Shown here: piece after piece, positions 1 through 5,559 of the stretch
Layout of the letters: each line of letters begins with the position of its first letter
How positions within the stretch are numbered: position 1 is the stretch's first letter
Assembly (NCBI RefSeq): GCF_002835825.1
Contig: NZ_PIZH01000033.1
Coordinates: 1-10,344, forward strand
Length of the DNA: 10,344 nucleotides
Direction: 5' to 3'
Origin: Methanoregula sp.
Lineage (GTDB): Archaea > Halobacteriota > Methanomicrobia > Methanomicrobiales > Methanospirillaceae
Made by a program: the position numbers and the translations under genes
Notes under the pieces: generated by a model
The model's database searches: none
What the model saw: the letters and a program-made list of their open reading frames with translations, nothing else
Told to the model about the DNA's origin: nothing

Positions 1-138
1 GCCGCGAGGGCACCTGCCACCTGCAAGCGCGTCAAGGGACGACTCAATGTCCGGCCGCACCTGGCCAACCGCGGGCAGTTCCGTGCGGTGATGGTCTCCA
101 TCCGCGAAAAGACCCCGAAACCCGGGATGCCCCAGTAA
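1..138 (+). CDS. C-terminal fragment of an unrecognised protein
   Basis: The first 45 codons are open in the frame starting at base 1 and end at a TAA at 136-138; the 5' end lies outside the window. The visible tail is very basic and proline-rich at the end (it finishes KTPKPGMPQ). I recognise no domain. It lies 18 bp upstream of the methyltransferase gene on the same strand, so the two are probably co-transcribed. That it is coding is inferred from the uninterrupted frame, the GC-rich codon choice shared with the next gene, and the position of the next gene's Shine-Dalgarno directly after its stop. Confidence 0.55.
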   Translation, partial: AARAPATCKRVKGRLNVRPHLANRGQFRAVMVSIREKTPKPGMPQ

Positions 139-156
139 CGGTGAGGTGACAGCAGG

Positions 157-843
157 ATGGAACACATCCGGCACGCGTTCAACTGTTTTGCGCAGGACTA
201 TGACCGGCAGCGGGAGCATATCATTCCGGATCTCCGGCAGTTTTATGGCACCGCGGTCTGGGCCGCAGAATCCGATAAGCCCGAACCGGAGATCCTCGAC
301 ATCGGTGCCGGCACCGGCCTCTTCTCTGCGTACCTGCTGGAGAAGTTCCCGGAAGCGCACCTGACGCTCATCGACATTGCCGAGAACATGCTGGAGATGG
401 CACACCAGCGGTTCACCGGCCGGGAGCACACGGAGTATATCGTGCGCGATTACTCCTCGGGGGAACTCGGCGGGCCGTACGATATTGTCTGCTCGGCGCT
501 ATCGATCCACCACCTCGAACCGGAAGACAAGCGCCGGCTCTTTGTACGGATCTACACGGCGCTCCGGCCCGGGGGCATGTTTGTCAATGCCGACCAGGCC
601 GACGGTGAGACACCGTACTTCCATGAACGGTACCTGGAGTACTGGAATGATTTTCTGGAGACCGGCCCCATGAGCGCGGAGCAGCATGCCGAAATCCTGA
701 AACGCCGGGACACGCTGGACAAAAACGAGAAGCTCTCCGACCAGCTCGCGTGGCTGAAGGAAGCCGGGTTCCCCGACGTGGACGTGGTGTACCGGAACCG
801 GACATTCATCGTCACCGTTGCCCGGAAAGGCGGGACTCCGTAA
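157..843 (+). CDS. Class I SAM-dependent methyltransferase
   Basis: This cytosolic protein of 228 residues has a Rossmann-type methyltransferase fold. The glycine-rich SAM loop is DIGAGTG at residues 48-54. An acidic residue that would bind the SAM ribose (D73, in LTLID) ends strand 2. A D98 acidic position follows in RDY. Motif II is YDIVCSALSIHHL (108-120), and LRPGGMF follows at about 137-143. The SIHHL segment and the overall layout resemble small-molecule or tRNA-modifying methyltransferases of the UbiE/CmoA-like group, but the substrate cannot be read from the sequence. The start at 157 is preceded by a GGTGAGGTGA stretch at 140-149, a suitable Shine-Dalgarno. It follows the partial gene by 18 bp, which suggests an operon. 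The length is normal and nothing is missing. The family call is firm; the substrate is unknown. Confidence 0.9.
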   Translation: MEHIRHAFNCFAQDYDRQREHIIPDLRQFYGTAVWAAESDKPEPEILDIGAGTGLFSAYLLEKFPEAHLTLIDIAENMLEMAHQRFTGREHTEYIVRDYSSGELGGPYDIVCSALSIHHLEPEDKRRLFVRIYTALRPGGMFVNADQADGETPYFHERYLEYWNDFLETGPMSAEQHAEILKRRDTLDKNEKLSDQLAWLKEAGFPDVDVVYRNRTFIVTVARKGGTP

Positions 844-877
844 GGAACCCGTTCCGGGATCCTGTGTTCAAACCGCA

Positions 878-891
878 GGACTATGTAGTCC
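878..891. repeat. Short palindrome in the spacer before the TPR gene
   Basis: GGACTA and TAGTCC form a perfect 6-bp inverted repeat around a TG centre. It lies 34 bp after the methyltransferase stop and 29 bp before the TPR gene start. It could be an operator or the foot of a weak terminator. No T-run follows, so a terminator role is not supported. Confidence 0.35.
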
Positions 892-920
892 CGCGTAGTA
901 TCTCTCATCAGTGATTCCTC

Positions 921-1727
921 ATGAGAGTGCCCGCCAGACTCTTTATCATCATTTTCCTCTCGTTCTTCCTGTTGATCGCCACTGCCGCTGCTGCCCCGGC
1001 TGCTGCCGGGATCTCGTCCGCTGCAGCCGACACGTCGGGCACTCCCCCTCAGGATGCCGCGGCATATATTGCCGAAGCACAAGGCGCAGTTGCGGAATCG
1101 AACTGGACGTTCGTGCTCACTGTCACGACCCGGGGCCTGGCTTGGTACCCGGACAACCCGGACCTTCTCTGCCTCCAGGGCTACACGTTCCGGAAGACGG
1201 GGCAGTACCAGAAATCCGTTGACATCATCTCAAAAGCGATTCCCCTGGACCCAAAGGCAGTGCGTTACGCGAACCGGGGGTACGGGTATCTTGCGCTCGG
1301 GAACTATTCTGCGGCGCTGAACGATGCGGATACCGGCATCTCCCTGGATGCAAACTATACGGCAAACTATGGCGTGAAAGCATTAGCCCTCAGTGGACTG
1401 GGGAGAAACGGTGAGGCGCTTGCTGCCGTTGATACGGCTCTTGGGCAGTCCCCGGAGAGCGCCCATTACTGGCACGTGAAAGGCGCTGTCCTTGCAGCAG
1501 GCGGGGACTGTACCGGTGCTCAGTCAGCACTGGAACGCTCGATCGCGATCAACCCGGAGTATGTATTGCCCTGGCCGGGCTTTGGCACTGCAGAGGAGAA
1601 ACTTGCTGCTGTGAAAACCGGCTGCAACCCCGCTCCTGCCGGGACAACGCCGGTGAAATCCCCGCTCGGGTGGATCGCGGTTGCCGGGGCTGCCGGTGCA
1701 GTCATGGCCCTTGGATGGAGAAAGTAA
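921..1727 (+). CDS. Secreted, membrane-anchored TPR-repeat protein
   Basis: This protein of 268 residues begins with a signal peptide: a basic start (MRVPAR), a long hydrophobic stretch and an alanine-rich region ending around residue 29. A spacer follows, then about four tetratricopeptide repeats at roughly residues 80-113, 114-147, 148-181 and 182-215. They show the usual pattern, for example a GY/GNYSAAL core and repeat ends such as LDP and INPEY. TPRs are protein-interaction scaffolds, here predicted outside the membrane. A proline/threonine linker leads to a C-terminal hydrophobic segment of about 18 residues beginning SPLGW and ending in WRK, so the protein is anchored at both ends or processed at the tail. 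No convincing Shine-Dalgarno precedes the ATG. A start a little downstream is possible but would remove the signal peptide. Partner unknown. Confidence 0.82.
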   Translation: MRVPARLFIIIFLSFFLLIATAAAAPAAAGISSAAADTSGTPPQDAAAYIAEAQGAVAESNWTFVLTVTTRGLAWYPDNPDLLCLQGYTFRKTGQYQKSVDIISKAIPLDPKAVRYANRGYGYLALGNYSAALNDADTGISLDANYTANYGVKALALSGLGRNGEALAAVDTALGQSPESAHYWHVKGAVLAAGGDCTGAQSALERSIAINPEYVLPWPGFGTAEEKLAAVKTGCNPAPAGTTPVKSPLGWIAVAGAAGAVMALGWRK

Positions 1728-1737
1728 TCTTCCACAA

Positions 1738-1752
1738 TCAGTTTTTTTAAAA
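1738..1752. terminator. T-run after TPR gene, A/T block shared with the tRNA 3' flank
   Basis: Seven T residues (1742-1748) lie 15 bp after the TPR stop codon, a typical archaeal oligo-T termination signal. The AAAA that follows reads TTTT on the minus strand, 8 nt past the tRNA 3' end. The block may therefore end both convergent transcripts. Confidence 0.5.
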
Positions 1753-1759
1753 CAGCCAG

Positions 1760-1834
1760 TAGCGAGGGATGGATTTGAACCATCGATCTACGGGTTATGA
1801 GCCCGTCGGGATATCCTGACTACCCTACCTCGCT
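1760..1834 (-). tRNA. Initiator tRNA-Met (anticodon CAT)
   Basis: Read on the minus strand, this is a complete 75-nt cloverleaf. The acceptor stem is AGCGAGG/CCTCGCT, the anticodon arm ACGGG-CTCATAA-CCCGT, and the T arm GATGG-TTCAAAT-CCATC, with discriminator A. Two features mark it as the initiator rather than elongator Met or Ile2: the A1:U72 pair at the acceptor end, and three consecutive G:C pairs (GGG/CCC) next to the anticodon loop. CCA is not encoded, because the genomic bases after the discriminator read CTGG. No intron is present. A TATA-like element lies at about 1869-1880 on the same strand. Confidence 0.95.
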
Positions 1835-1868
1835 TCCTATAATCAGGGTTATACTATAGTCTCGGGGC

Positions 1869-1880
1869 GCTGATATACTT
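1869..1880 (-). promoter_or_regulatory. Probable promoter of the initiator tRNA
   Basis: On the minus strand the sequence reads AAGTATATCAGC, with a TATA-box centre near 1875. With the usual archaeal spacing of about 26 nt, transcription would start near 1849, leaving a leader of about 14 nt for RNase P to remove. A second AT-rich stretch (1849-1858) lies too close to the mature 5' end to be the main box. The TATATCAGC core also precedes the thioredoxin gene on the other strand. Confidence 0.45.
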
Positions 1881-1923
1881 TACTCACTCACTCTCTCCCG
1901 TATTGCCCGCAGCCTCCGCTAAC

Positions 1924-1934
1924 ATTATATCAGC
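1924..1934 (+). promoter_or_regulatory. Probable promoter of the thioredoxin gene (leaderless)
   Basis: ATTATATCAGC has a TATA-box centre near 1928. Standard spacing puts the transcription start at about 1954, exactly the A of the ATG, so the mRNA would be leaderless. The lack of any Shine-Dalgarno before 1954 agrees with this. Confidence 0.5.
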
Positions 1935-1953
1935 CTAACGGTATAGTGAATCC

Positions 1954-2355
1954 ATGGATGACGAGCTTGTCCGGATACGGGAGAAGCGCAAGCAGGAGTT
2001 GGCCGGAAAAATGCAGGACGCAGGCAGGAGCGGGGTACAGAACGTCGATGAGATGCACTTCCAGCAATTCGTGACCACCAACCAGTTTGCCGTCATCGAT
2101 TTCTGGGCGGAATGGTGCGGACCCTGCCGGCGGATTGCACCGATCATGGACGAACTCTCCATAGAATTTGCCGGGAAAGTTGCCTTTGGCAAGTGCAATA
2201 CCGATGATAACCGGCGCCTTGCCATGCAGTTCAACATCGATGCCATCCCGGCGATGATGCTCTTCTCCCGCGGCCAGCTGGTGGACCGGATCATCGGGGC
2301 GTATCCCAAGGACGCGATCCGGGAGAAGATCGTCCGCAGGTTCGGGCTCGATTAA
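1954..2355 (+). CDS. Thioredoxin with N-terminal helical extension
   Basis: This protein of 133 residues has a thioredoxin fold starting around residue 28. The active site is WCGPC at 54-58, preceded by the usual FWAEW context. The cis-proline loop is IPAM with P99; many thioredoxins have T directly after this proline, here it is A. A third cysteine, C81, lies in KCNTDDN. Thioredoxins reduce protein disulfides in the cytosol, with electrons from an NADPH- or ferredoxin/F420-dependent reductase. The first 25 or so residues (MDDELVRIREKRKQEL) form a charged helix absent from the classic 105-residue proteins. It resembles the start of the archaeal PDCD5-like DNA-binding family. The upstream promoter predicts a leaderless mRNA. 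No reductase gene is adjacent. The thioredoxin call is firm; the role of the extension is unknown. Confidence 0.93.
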   Translation: MDDELVRIREKRKQELAGKMQDAGRSGVQNVDEMHFQQFVTTNQFAVIDFWAEWCGPCRRIAPIMDELSIEFAGKVAFGKCNTDDNRRLAMQFNIDAIPAMMLFSRGQLVDRIIGAYPKDAIREKIVRRFGLD

Positions 2356-2356
2356 C

Positions 2357-2374
2357 CCCGCTTTTTCACGCGGG
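2357..2374. repeat. Small hairpin after the thioredoxin gene
   Basis: CCCGC (2357-2361) pairs with GCGGG (2370-2374) around an 8-nt loop containing five T residues. It sits directly after the thioredoxin stop and 58 bp before the transporter start. It is a weak candidate for a transcript end or mRNA 3' protection. No T-run follows the stem. Confidence 0.3.
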
Positions 2375-2432
2375 TCATAACGGCGCAGGAAATGAAAAGG
2401 TTTACCCGATCTCAATCCCCACTACTGGGATA

Positions 2433-4247
2433 ATGGGCGAGACGGGAACTCCTTTATCGAAGATCGTCAAGTCCCTCGGGCTCGTATTCGGGGATATCGG
2501 GACGAGCCCCATCTACACGATGGGTGCGGTCATGCTCTTCATGATCCCGTCCTCGTTCAACATCTTCGGCCTCCTCTCCCTTGTCACCTGGACGCTCCTT
2601 ATCGTCATCTCTGTCCAGTACATCTGGCTTGCGATGTCGCTCTCCGATAAGGGTGAGGGCGGGACAATCGTTCTGAAAAATATCGTTGATACGCTTTTGC
2701 AGCCCGGCATTGGTGCGTCTGCGGTTTCGGTCCTCACTATCATCGGGATCGCCCTCTTCATCGGCGACGGGGTGATAACCCCGGCGATCAGTATTCTCTC
2801 GGCAGTGGAGGGAATTGCCCTGATACCCGGGTTCGAGGAGACCTCCCAGGTCACGCTCCTCCTCATCGCGGCCGCGATTGCCATCGGGCTCTTCCTCTTC
2901 CAGAAGCGCGGAACCGATCGCGTTGCCTGGACGTTCGGCCCGGTCATGGTGGTCTGGTTTGCCGCCCTCGCCCTCTCCGGGGCCATCTCCATCATCGCTG
3001 CCCCGCAGGTCCTGTATGCCTTAAGCCCGACCTATGCCATTGATTTCATTCTCGACAATGGCTGGGCATCGATGATGGTCATGTCGGCAGTCATCCTCTG
3101 TGTCACCGGCGGCGAAGCGCTGTATGCCGACATGGGTCACCTGGGCAGGGAACCGATTGTCAAGGGCTGGGTCGTGGTCTTCCCGGCACTCGTGCTCAGT
3201 TATCTGGGGCAGGGGGCGTACGTCATGCAGACGGACAATACCCATAATGTCCTCTTTTCCATGATCAATCACATCAATCCCCTGCTCCTGGTCCCGTTTT
3301 TAATCCTCTCCGTCTGCGCCACGGTCATTGCGTCGCAGGCGATGATCTCCGGCATGTTCTCGATCATGTACCAGGGAATGATGAAGAAGATCATCCCCAA
3401 GATGAAGATCGAGTACACCTCCCCCGAGCTCCGGTCCCAGATCTATATCGATGCGGTCAACTGGATGCTCCTCTTTGGCGTTCTCCTCGTCATCTTCGAG
3501 TTCCGGTCCTCGGAGAACCTCTCGGCCGCGTACGGCCTTGCCGTCTCGGGCTCGATGATGATCTCCGCCATCCTGATGACGATCATCTTCTTCAAGAGGA
3601 ACCAGAACATCAAGATGCTCATTGCCGGCTCATTGTTCGTCCTCGACGCGATCTTCTTCATCTCCACACTCTTCAAGATCCCCCACGGCGCGTACTGGTC
3701 GTTTTTCATCGCCACGATCCCGCTGATCGTCATCGTCACGTTCATCCTCGGCCAGGACAGGCTTCATGCAATCCTCCGCCCGGTCCCGATCGAGGAGTTC
3801 CTCCCCAAGTACAAGGAGAGTTACGCGAACCTGCACAAGATCCGCGGCACCGCCCTTTATTTCGTCGGGGATATCCACCGGCTCTCCCCGTACCTCTCCC
3901 AGGTCATCTTCAAAAACGAGATCCTGTACGAGAACAACATCCTCGTCTCCATCCAGATCACGGAGAAGCCGTTTGGCATCACCACGGACTTTGATACCGG
4001 GATAGCTCCCGGCCTCCATATCTTCCGGGTCACGTGCGGGTACATGGAGATCGTGGACGTAGTGAAGCTGCTGCAGGAGAAGGGCATTGACGAGAAGACG
4101 ATCTTCTACGGCATCGAGAGCGTGGTCTCCGACACGCTCATCTGGAAGATCTACGGCATCATCAAGAAGAACACCCCGCCGTTCATCCAGTTCTATGCTC
4201 TTCCCCCGGAGAAAATCCACGGCGTCGTGACCCGGGTCGTGATGTAA
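2433..4247 (+). CDS. kup: KUP/HAK-type potassium transporter
   Basis: This integral membrane protein of 604 residues takes up K+, probably with protons. It carries the family signatures in order: GLVFGDIGTSPIYT at residues 16-29; FIGDGVITPAISILSAVEG at about 107-126; TGGEALYADMGHLG at about 224-237 (most family members have TGAEALYAD here); and SYLGQGAYVMQ at about 256-266. About 12 hydrophobic segments fill residues 10-450. A hydrophilic cytosolic C-terminal domain follows to 604, similar in length to E. coli Kup (about 620). The ATG at 2433 places the conserved GDIGTSP motif at the expected distance from the N-terminus. Shine-Dalgarno support is weak (CTGGGA). Codon use is strongly biased to ATC and CTC, as in a well-expressed native gene. 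It forms its own unit 77 bp after thioredoxin. Confidence 0.96.
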   Translation: MGETGTPLSKIVKSLGLVFGDIGTSPIYTMGAVMLFMIPSSFNIFGLLSLVTWTLLIVISVQYIWLAMSLSDKGEGGTIVLKNIVDTLLQPGIGASAVSVLTIIGIALFIGDGVITPAISILSAVEGIALIPGFEETSQVTLLLIAAAIAIGLFLFQKRGTDRVAWTFGPVMVVWFAALALSGAISIIAAPQVLYALSPTYAIDFILDNGWASMMVMSAVILCVTGGEALYADMGHLGREPIVKGWVVVFPALVLSYLGQGAYVMQTDNTHNVLFSMINHINPLLLVPFLILSVCATVIASQAMISGMFSIMYQGMMKKIIPKMKIEYTSPELRSQIYIDAVNWMLLFGVLLVIFEFRSSENLSAAYGLAVSGSMMISAILMTIIFFKRNQNIKMLIAGSLFVLDAIFFISTLFKIPHGAYWSFFIATIPLIVIVTFILGQDRLHAILRPVPIEEFLPKYKESYANLHKIRGTALYFVGDIHRLSPYLSQVIFKNEILYENNILVSIQITEKPFGITTDFDTGIAPGLHIFRVTCGYMEIVDVVKLLQEKGIDEKTIFYGIESVVSDTLIWKIYGIIKKNTPPFIQFYALPPEKIHGVVTRVVM

Positions 4248-4312
4248 GCCGGGGTGTGTCCGGCGGGTGTACCGGGCAGCAGCCTTCCGTACCGGCCCGG
4301 CGCTTTTCGGGC
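4248..4312 (+). repeat. Set of competing hairpins in the spacer upstream of the LysE-family gene
   Basis: GCCGG (4248-4252) pairs with CCGGC (4260-4264) just after the transporter stop. Further on, CCGGGC (4272-4277) can pair with GCCCGG (4295-4300), or GCCCG (4295-4299) can pair with CGGGC (4308-4312). The last two cannot form together. This could be the 3' end of the transporter transcript or a leader that switches between folds. No T-run follows. The stems are only 5-6 bp in GC-rich DNA, so chance is possible. Confidence 0.35.
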
Positions 4313-4378
4313 GTGACAGTACAACATTGATGACGGGACACAATCAACAGAGTAACCAGGAACACCGGGTTTTGTGCT

Positions 4379-5020
4379 ATGGACATCGGGCTCGTCATCC
4401 AGGGAATCATCGTCGGTCTCATCCTTGCCGTACCGGTCGGGCCGCTGTCCCTCGTCTGCATCCAGCGGACCCTTTCTTCCGGCAGGCTGCACGGCCTTCT
4501 CTCCGGGTTTGGCATAACCGCTGGCGATTCCGTGTATGCGGGCATCGCGTTCCTCGGGCTTGCCGCCATCTCCGGTTTTATCCTCTCGTTTGAAGTCCCG
4601 CTCAGGATCTTCGCGGGGCTGGTCCTCATTGCAGTCGGGGTGAGGATCATCGGGTTTGTCCCCGACCGCGGTCAGGACAAGACCGGCCAGGGCCGGTATT
4701 CAAAGGACTTTTTCTCGATGCTCGCCCTTGCGCTTGCAAACCCGATGACGCTCGTCTTCCTGATGGTGACCCTCCCGGGCTATGGTTTTGTCTTTGGCGG
4801 GACCTCGCTCTTCTCGGCAGGCTGGTTTGTCTCAGGATTCATTGCTGGCTCGGCATTGTGGTGGGTTATCCTGTGCGGGGTGGTCGGGTCGTTCCGTGCC
4901 CGGCTCACCGAAAGGAACCTGACCCTGATCAACCATGCCTCCGGTCTCTTCATTGCCGGTATCGGGGTGGTCATGATCCTCGCGCCAGTCCTTGCACTGG
5001 CGGGGATCGCCAGTCCGTGA
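4379..5020 (+). CDS. LysE-family translocator (amino-acid or metabolite exporter)
   Basis: This protein of 213 residues has about six hydrophobic segments, the normal size and layout for the LysE/RhtB family of exporters. The first segment leads into PVGP at residues 19-22 (family PGP-type motif), followed by QRTLSSGRLHGLLSGFGITAGD, matching the conserved SxxxGRxxGLxxGxGxxxGD pattern. The mid-protein ALANPMTLVFLM matches the family's second conserved block (LxNPxxxxFF-like). The substrate cannot be assigned, because the family covers lysine, homoserine, threonine, cysteine metabolites and others. The ATG at 4379 has no clear Shine-Dalgarno, but it is the only start that keeps the whole first helix. 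The 131-bp spacer before it holds possible alternative hairpins. Confidence 0.88.
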   Translation: MDIGLVIQGIIVGLILAVPVGPLSLVCIQRTLSSGRLHGLLSGFGITAGDSVYAGIAFLGLAAISGFILSFEVPLRIFAGLVLIAVGVRIIGFVPDRGQDKTGQGRYSKDFFSMLALALANPMTLVFLMVTLPGYGFVFGGTSLFSAGWFVSGFIAGSALWWVILCGVVGSFRARLTERNLTLINHASGLFIAGIGVVMILAPVLALAGIASP

Positions 5021-5047
5021 CACGGTGCAGCCCGACTCCCGCAAGAA

Positions 5048-5060
5048 GAAAATATATTTT
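5048..5060 (+). promoter_or_regulatory. Promoter of the aIF1A gene
   Basis: A strong archaeal TATA box, AAATATATTTT, is preceded by a purine-rich GAAGAA stretch that could serve as the TFB recognition element. Its centre near 5055 predicts a transcription start around 5080-5085 and a leader of about 40 nt before the proposed CTG start at 5122. That leaves room for the Shine-Dalgarno at 5109-5113. Confidence 0.6.
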
Positions 5061-5108
5061 CTGAAGCGCCAATAATTAAGCACGTACGAGCCGTCGTAAC
5101 GGGATCAC

Positions 5109-5113
5109 GGGAG
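5109..5113 (+). promoter_or_regulatory. Shine-Dalgarno that decides the aIF1A start
   Basis: GGGAG (core GGAG at 5110-5113) ends 8 nt before the CTG at 5122, normal spacing for that codon. The in-frame ATT at 5116 would leave only 2 nt. The first ATG of the frame (5200) lies far downstream, inside the conserved domain. Confidence 0.6.
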
Positions 5114-5121
5114 AGATTCCA

Positions 5122-5430
5122 CTGACAGAGAAGAAACCGGCAGCACCTCCGGGCGATGAGATCGTCAGGGTCAGGCTGCCCCAGAAACGCAACCGGGAGA
5201 TGTTCGGCAGTGCCGAGCTCATGATGGGTGCAAACCATATCCGCGTCCGCTGCTTTGACGGTGTGACCCGGATGGGAAGGATCAAGGGAAAGATCAAGAA
5301 GAAAGTCTGGATCCGGGAGGGCGATATCCTGATTGTCATCCCGTGGAACTTCCAGGATGAAAAATGCGATATCGTGTACCGCTACACCGGCCCGCAGGTC
5401 GAGTGGCTCCGGCGGAATAAGTACCTGTGA
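5122..5430 (+). CDS. eif1A: Archaeal translation initiation factor 1A with a CTG start
   Basis: The reading frame encodes aIF1A, the archaeal homologue of eIF1A and bacterial IF1. It is an OB-fold protein that binds the A site of the small ribosomal subunit during initiation. From 5122 the product is 102 residues, a normal length. It begins TEKK after the initiator and continues with RVRLPQKRNREMFG, the OB core GANHIRVRCFDG, KGKIKKKVWIREGD, PWNFQDEKCDI and QVEWLRRNKYL, all family hallmarks. No ATG, GTG or TTG occurs in frame between the upstream stop (5077-5079) and 5200, where an ATG would cut off the first conserved block. CTG at 5122 has a well-spaced GGGAG and gives the usual (M)TEKK start. 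It has its own strong TATA promoter and an oligo-T terminator, so it is monocistronic. ATT at 5116 is the only nearby alternative and is badly spaced. Confidence 0.93.
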   Translation: MTEKKPAAPPGDEIVRVRLPQKRNREMFGSAELMMGANHIRVRCFDGVTRMGRIKGKIKKKVWIREGDILIVIPWNFQDEKCDIVYRYTGPQVEWLRRNKYL

Positions 5431-5437
5431 CAGTGTC

Positions 5438-5445
5438 TCTTTTTT
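5438..5445 (+). terminator. Oligo-T terminator after aIF1A
   Basis: A pyrimidine tract with six consecutive T residues (5440-5445) begins 8 bp after the stop codon, consistent with archaeal oligo-T termination. Confidence 0.55.
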
Positions 5446-5480
5446 CTGCACTCTGCTACTGCATTCCGGTGATACGAGGC

Positions 5481-5525
5481 ATTGTTCCTTTTCATCGGCG
5501 CATACGGGAAGGAGAAGGGAACAAT
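5481..5525. terminator. Stem-loop between convergent transcripts
   Basis: ATTGTTCC (5481-5488) pairs perfectly with GGAACAAT (5518-5525). As a plus-strand RNA the stem extends four more pairs including two G:U, closing a loop of about 21 nt. It lies in the 129-bp gap between the aIF1A stop and the end of the minus-strand operon (5560). That is the right place for a bidirectional 3'-end structure protecting or ending the long surface-operon mRNA. No T-run follows on the minus strand, so intrinsic termination is not assured. Confidence 0.4.
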
Positions 5526-5559
5526 TCCCCCTCAGGCCCCAATACTATGATATCCTCAT

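Noticed and set aside
552..1082. Long minus-strand open frame (176 codons) across the methyltransferase and TPR gene starts
   Set aside because: It is the GC-rich antisense of two convincing plus-strand genes and shows only low-complexity Ser/Arg/Gly-rich sequence without any domain.
1760..1834. Reading the CAT tRNA as elongator Met or Ile2
   Set aside because: A1:U72 and the three G:C pairs beside the anticodon loop are initiator features.
3630..4343. Minus-strand open frame of 237 codons opposite the potassium transporter
   Set aside because: Its product is Asp/Glu/Arg-rich, as expected for the antisense of ATC/CTC-rich codons, and the plus strand encodes a full KUP protein.
4780..5451. 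Minus-strand open frame of 223 codons opposite the LysE-type gene and aIF1A
   Set aside because: It overlaps two recognisable plus-strand genes and the aIF1A promoter and has no recognisable motif.
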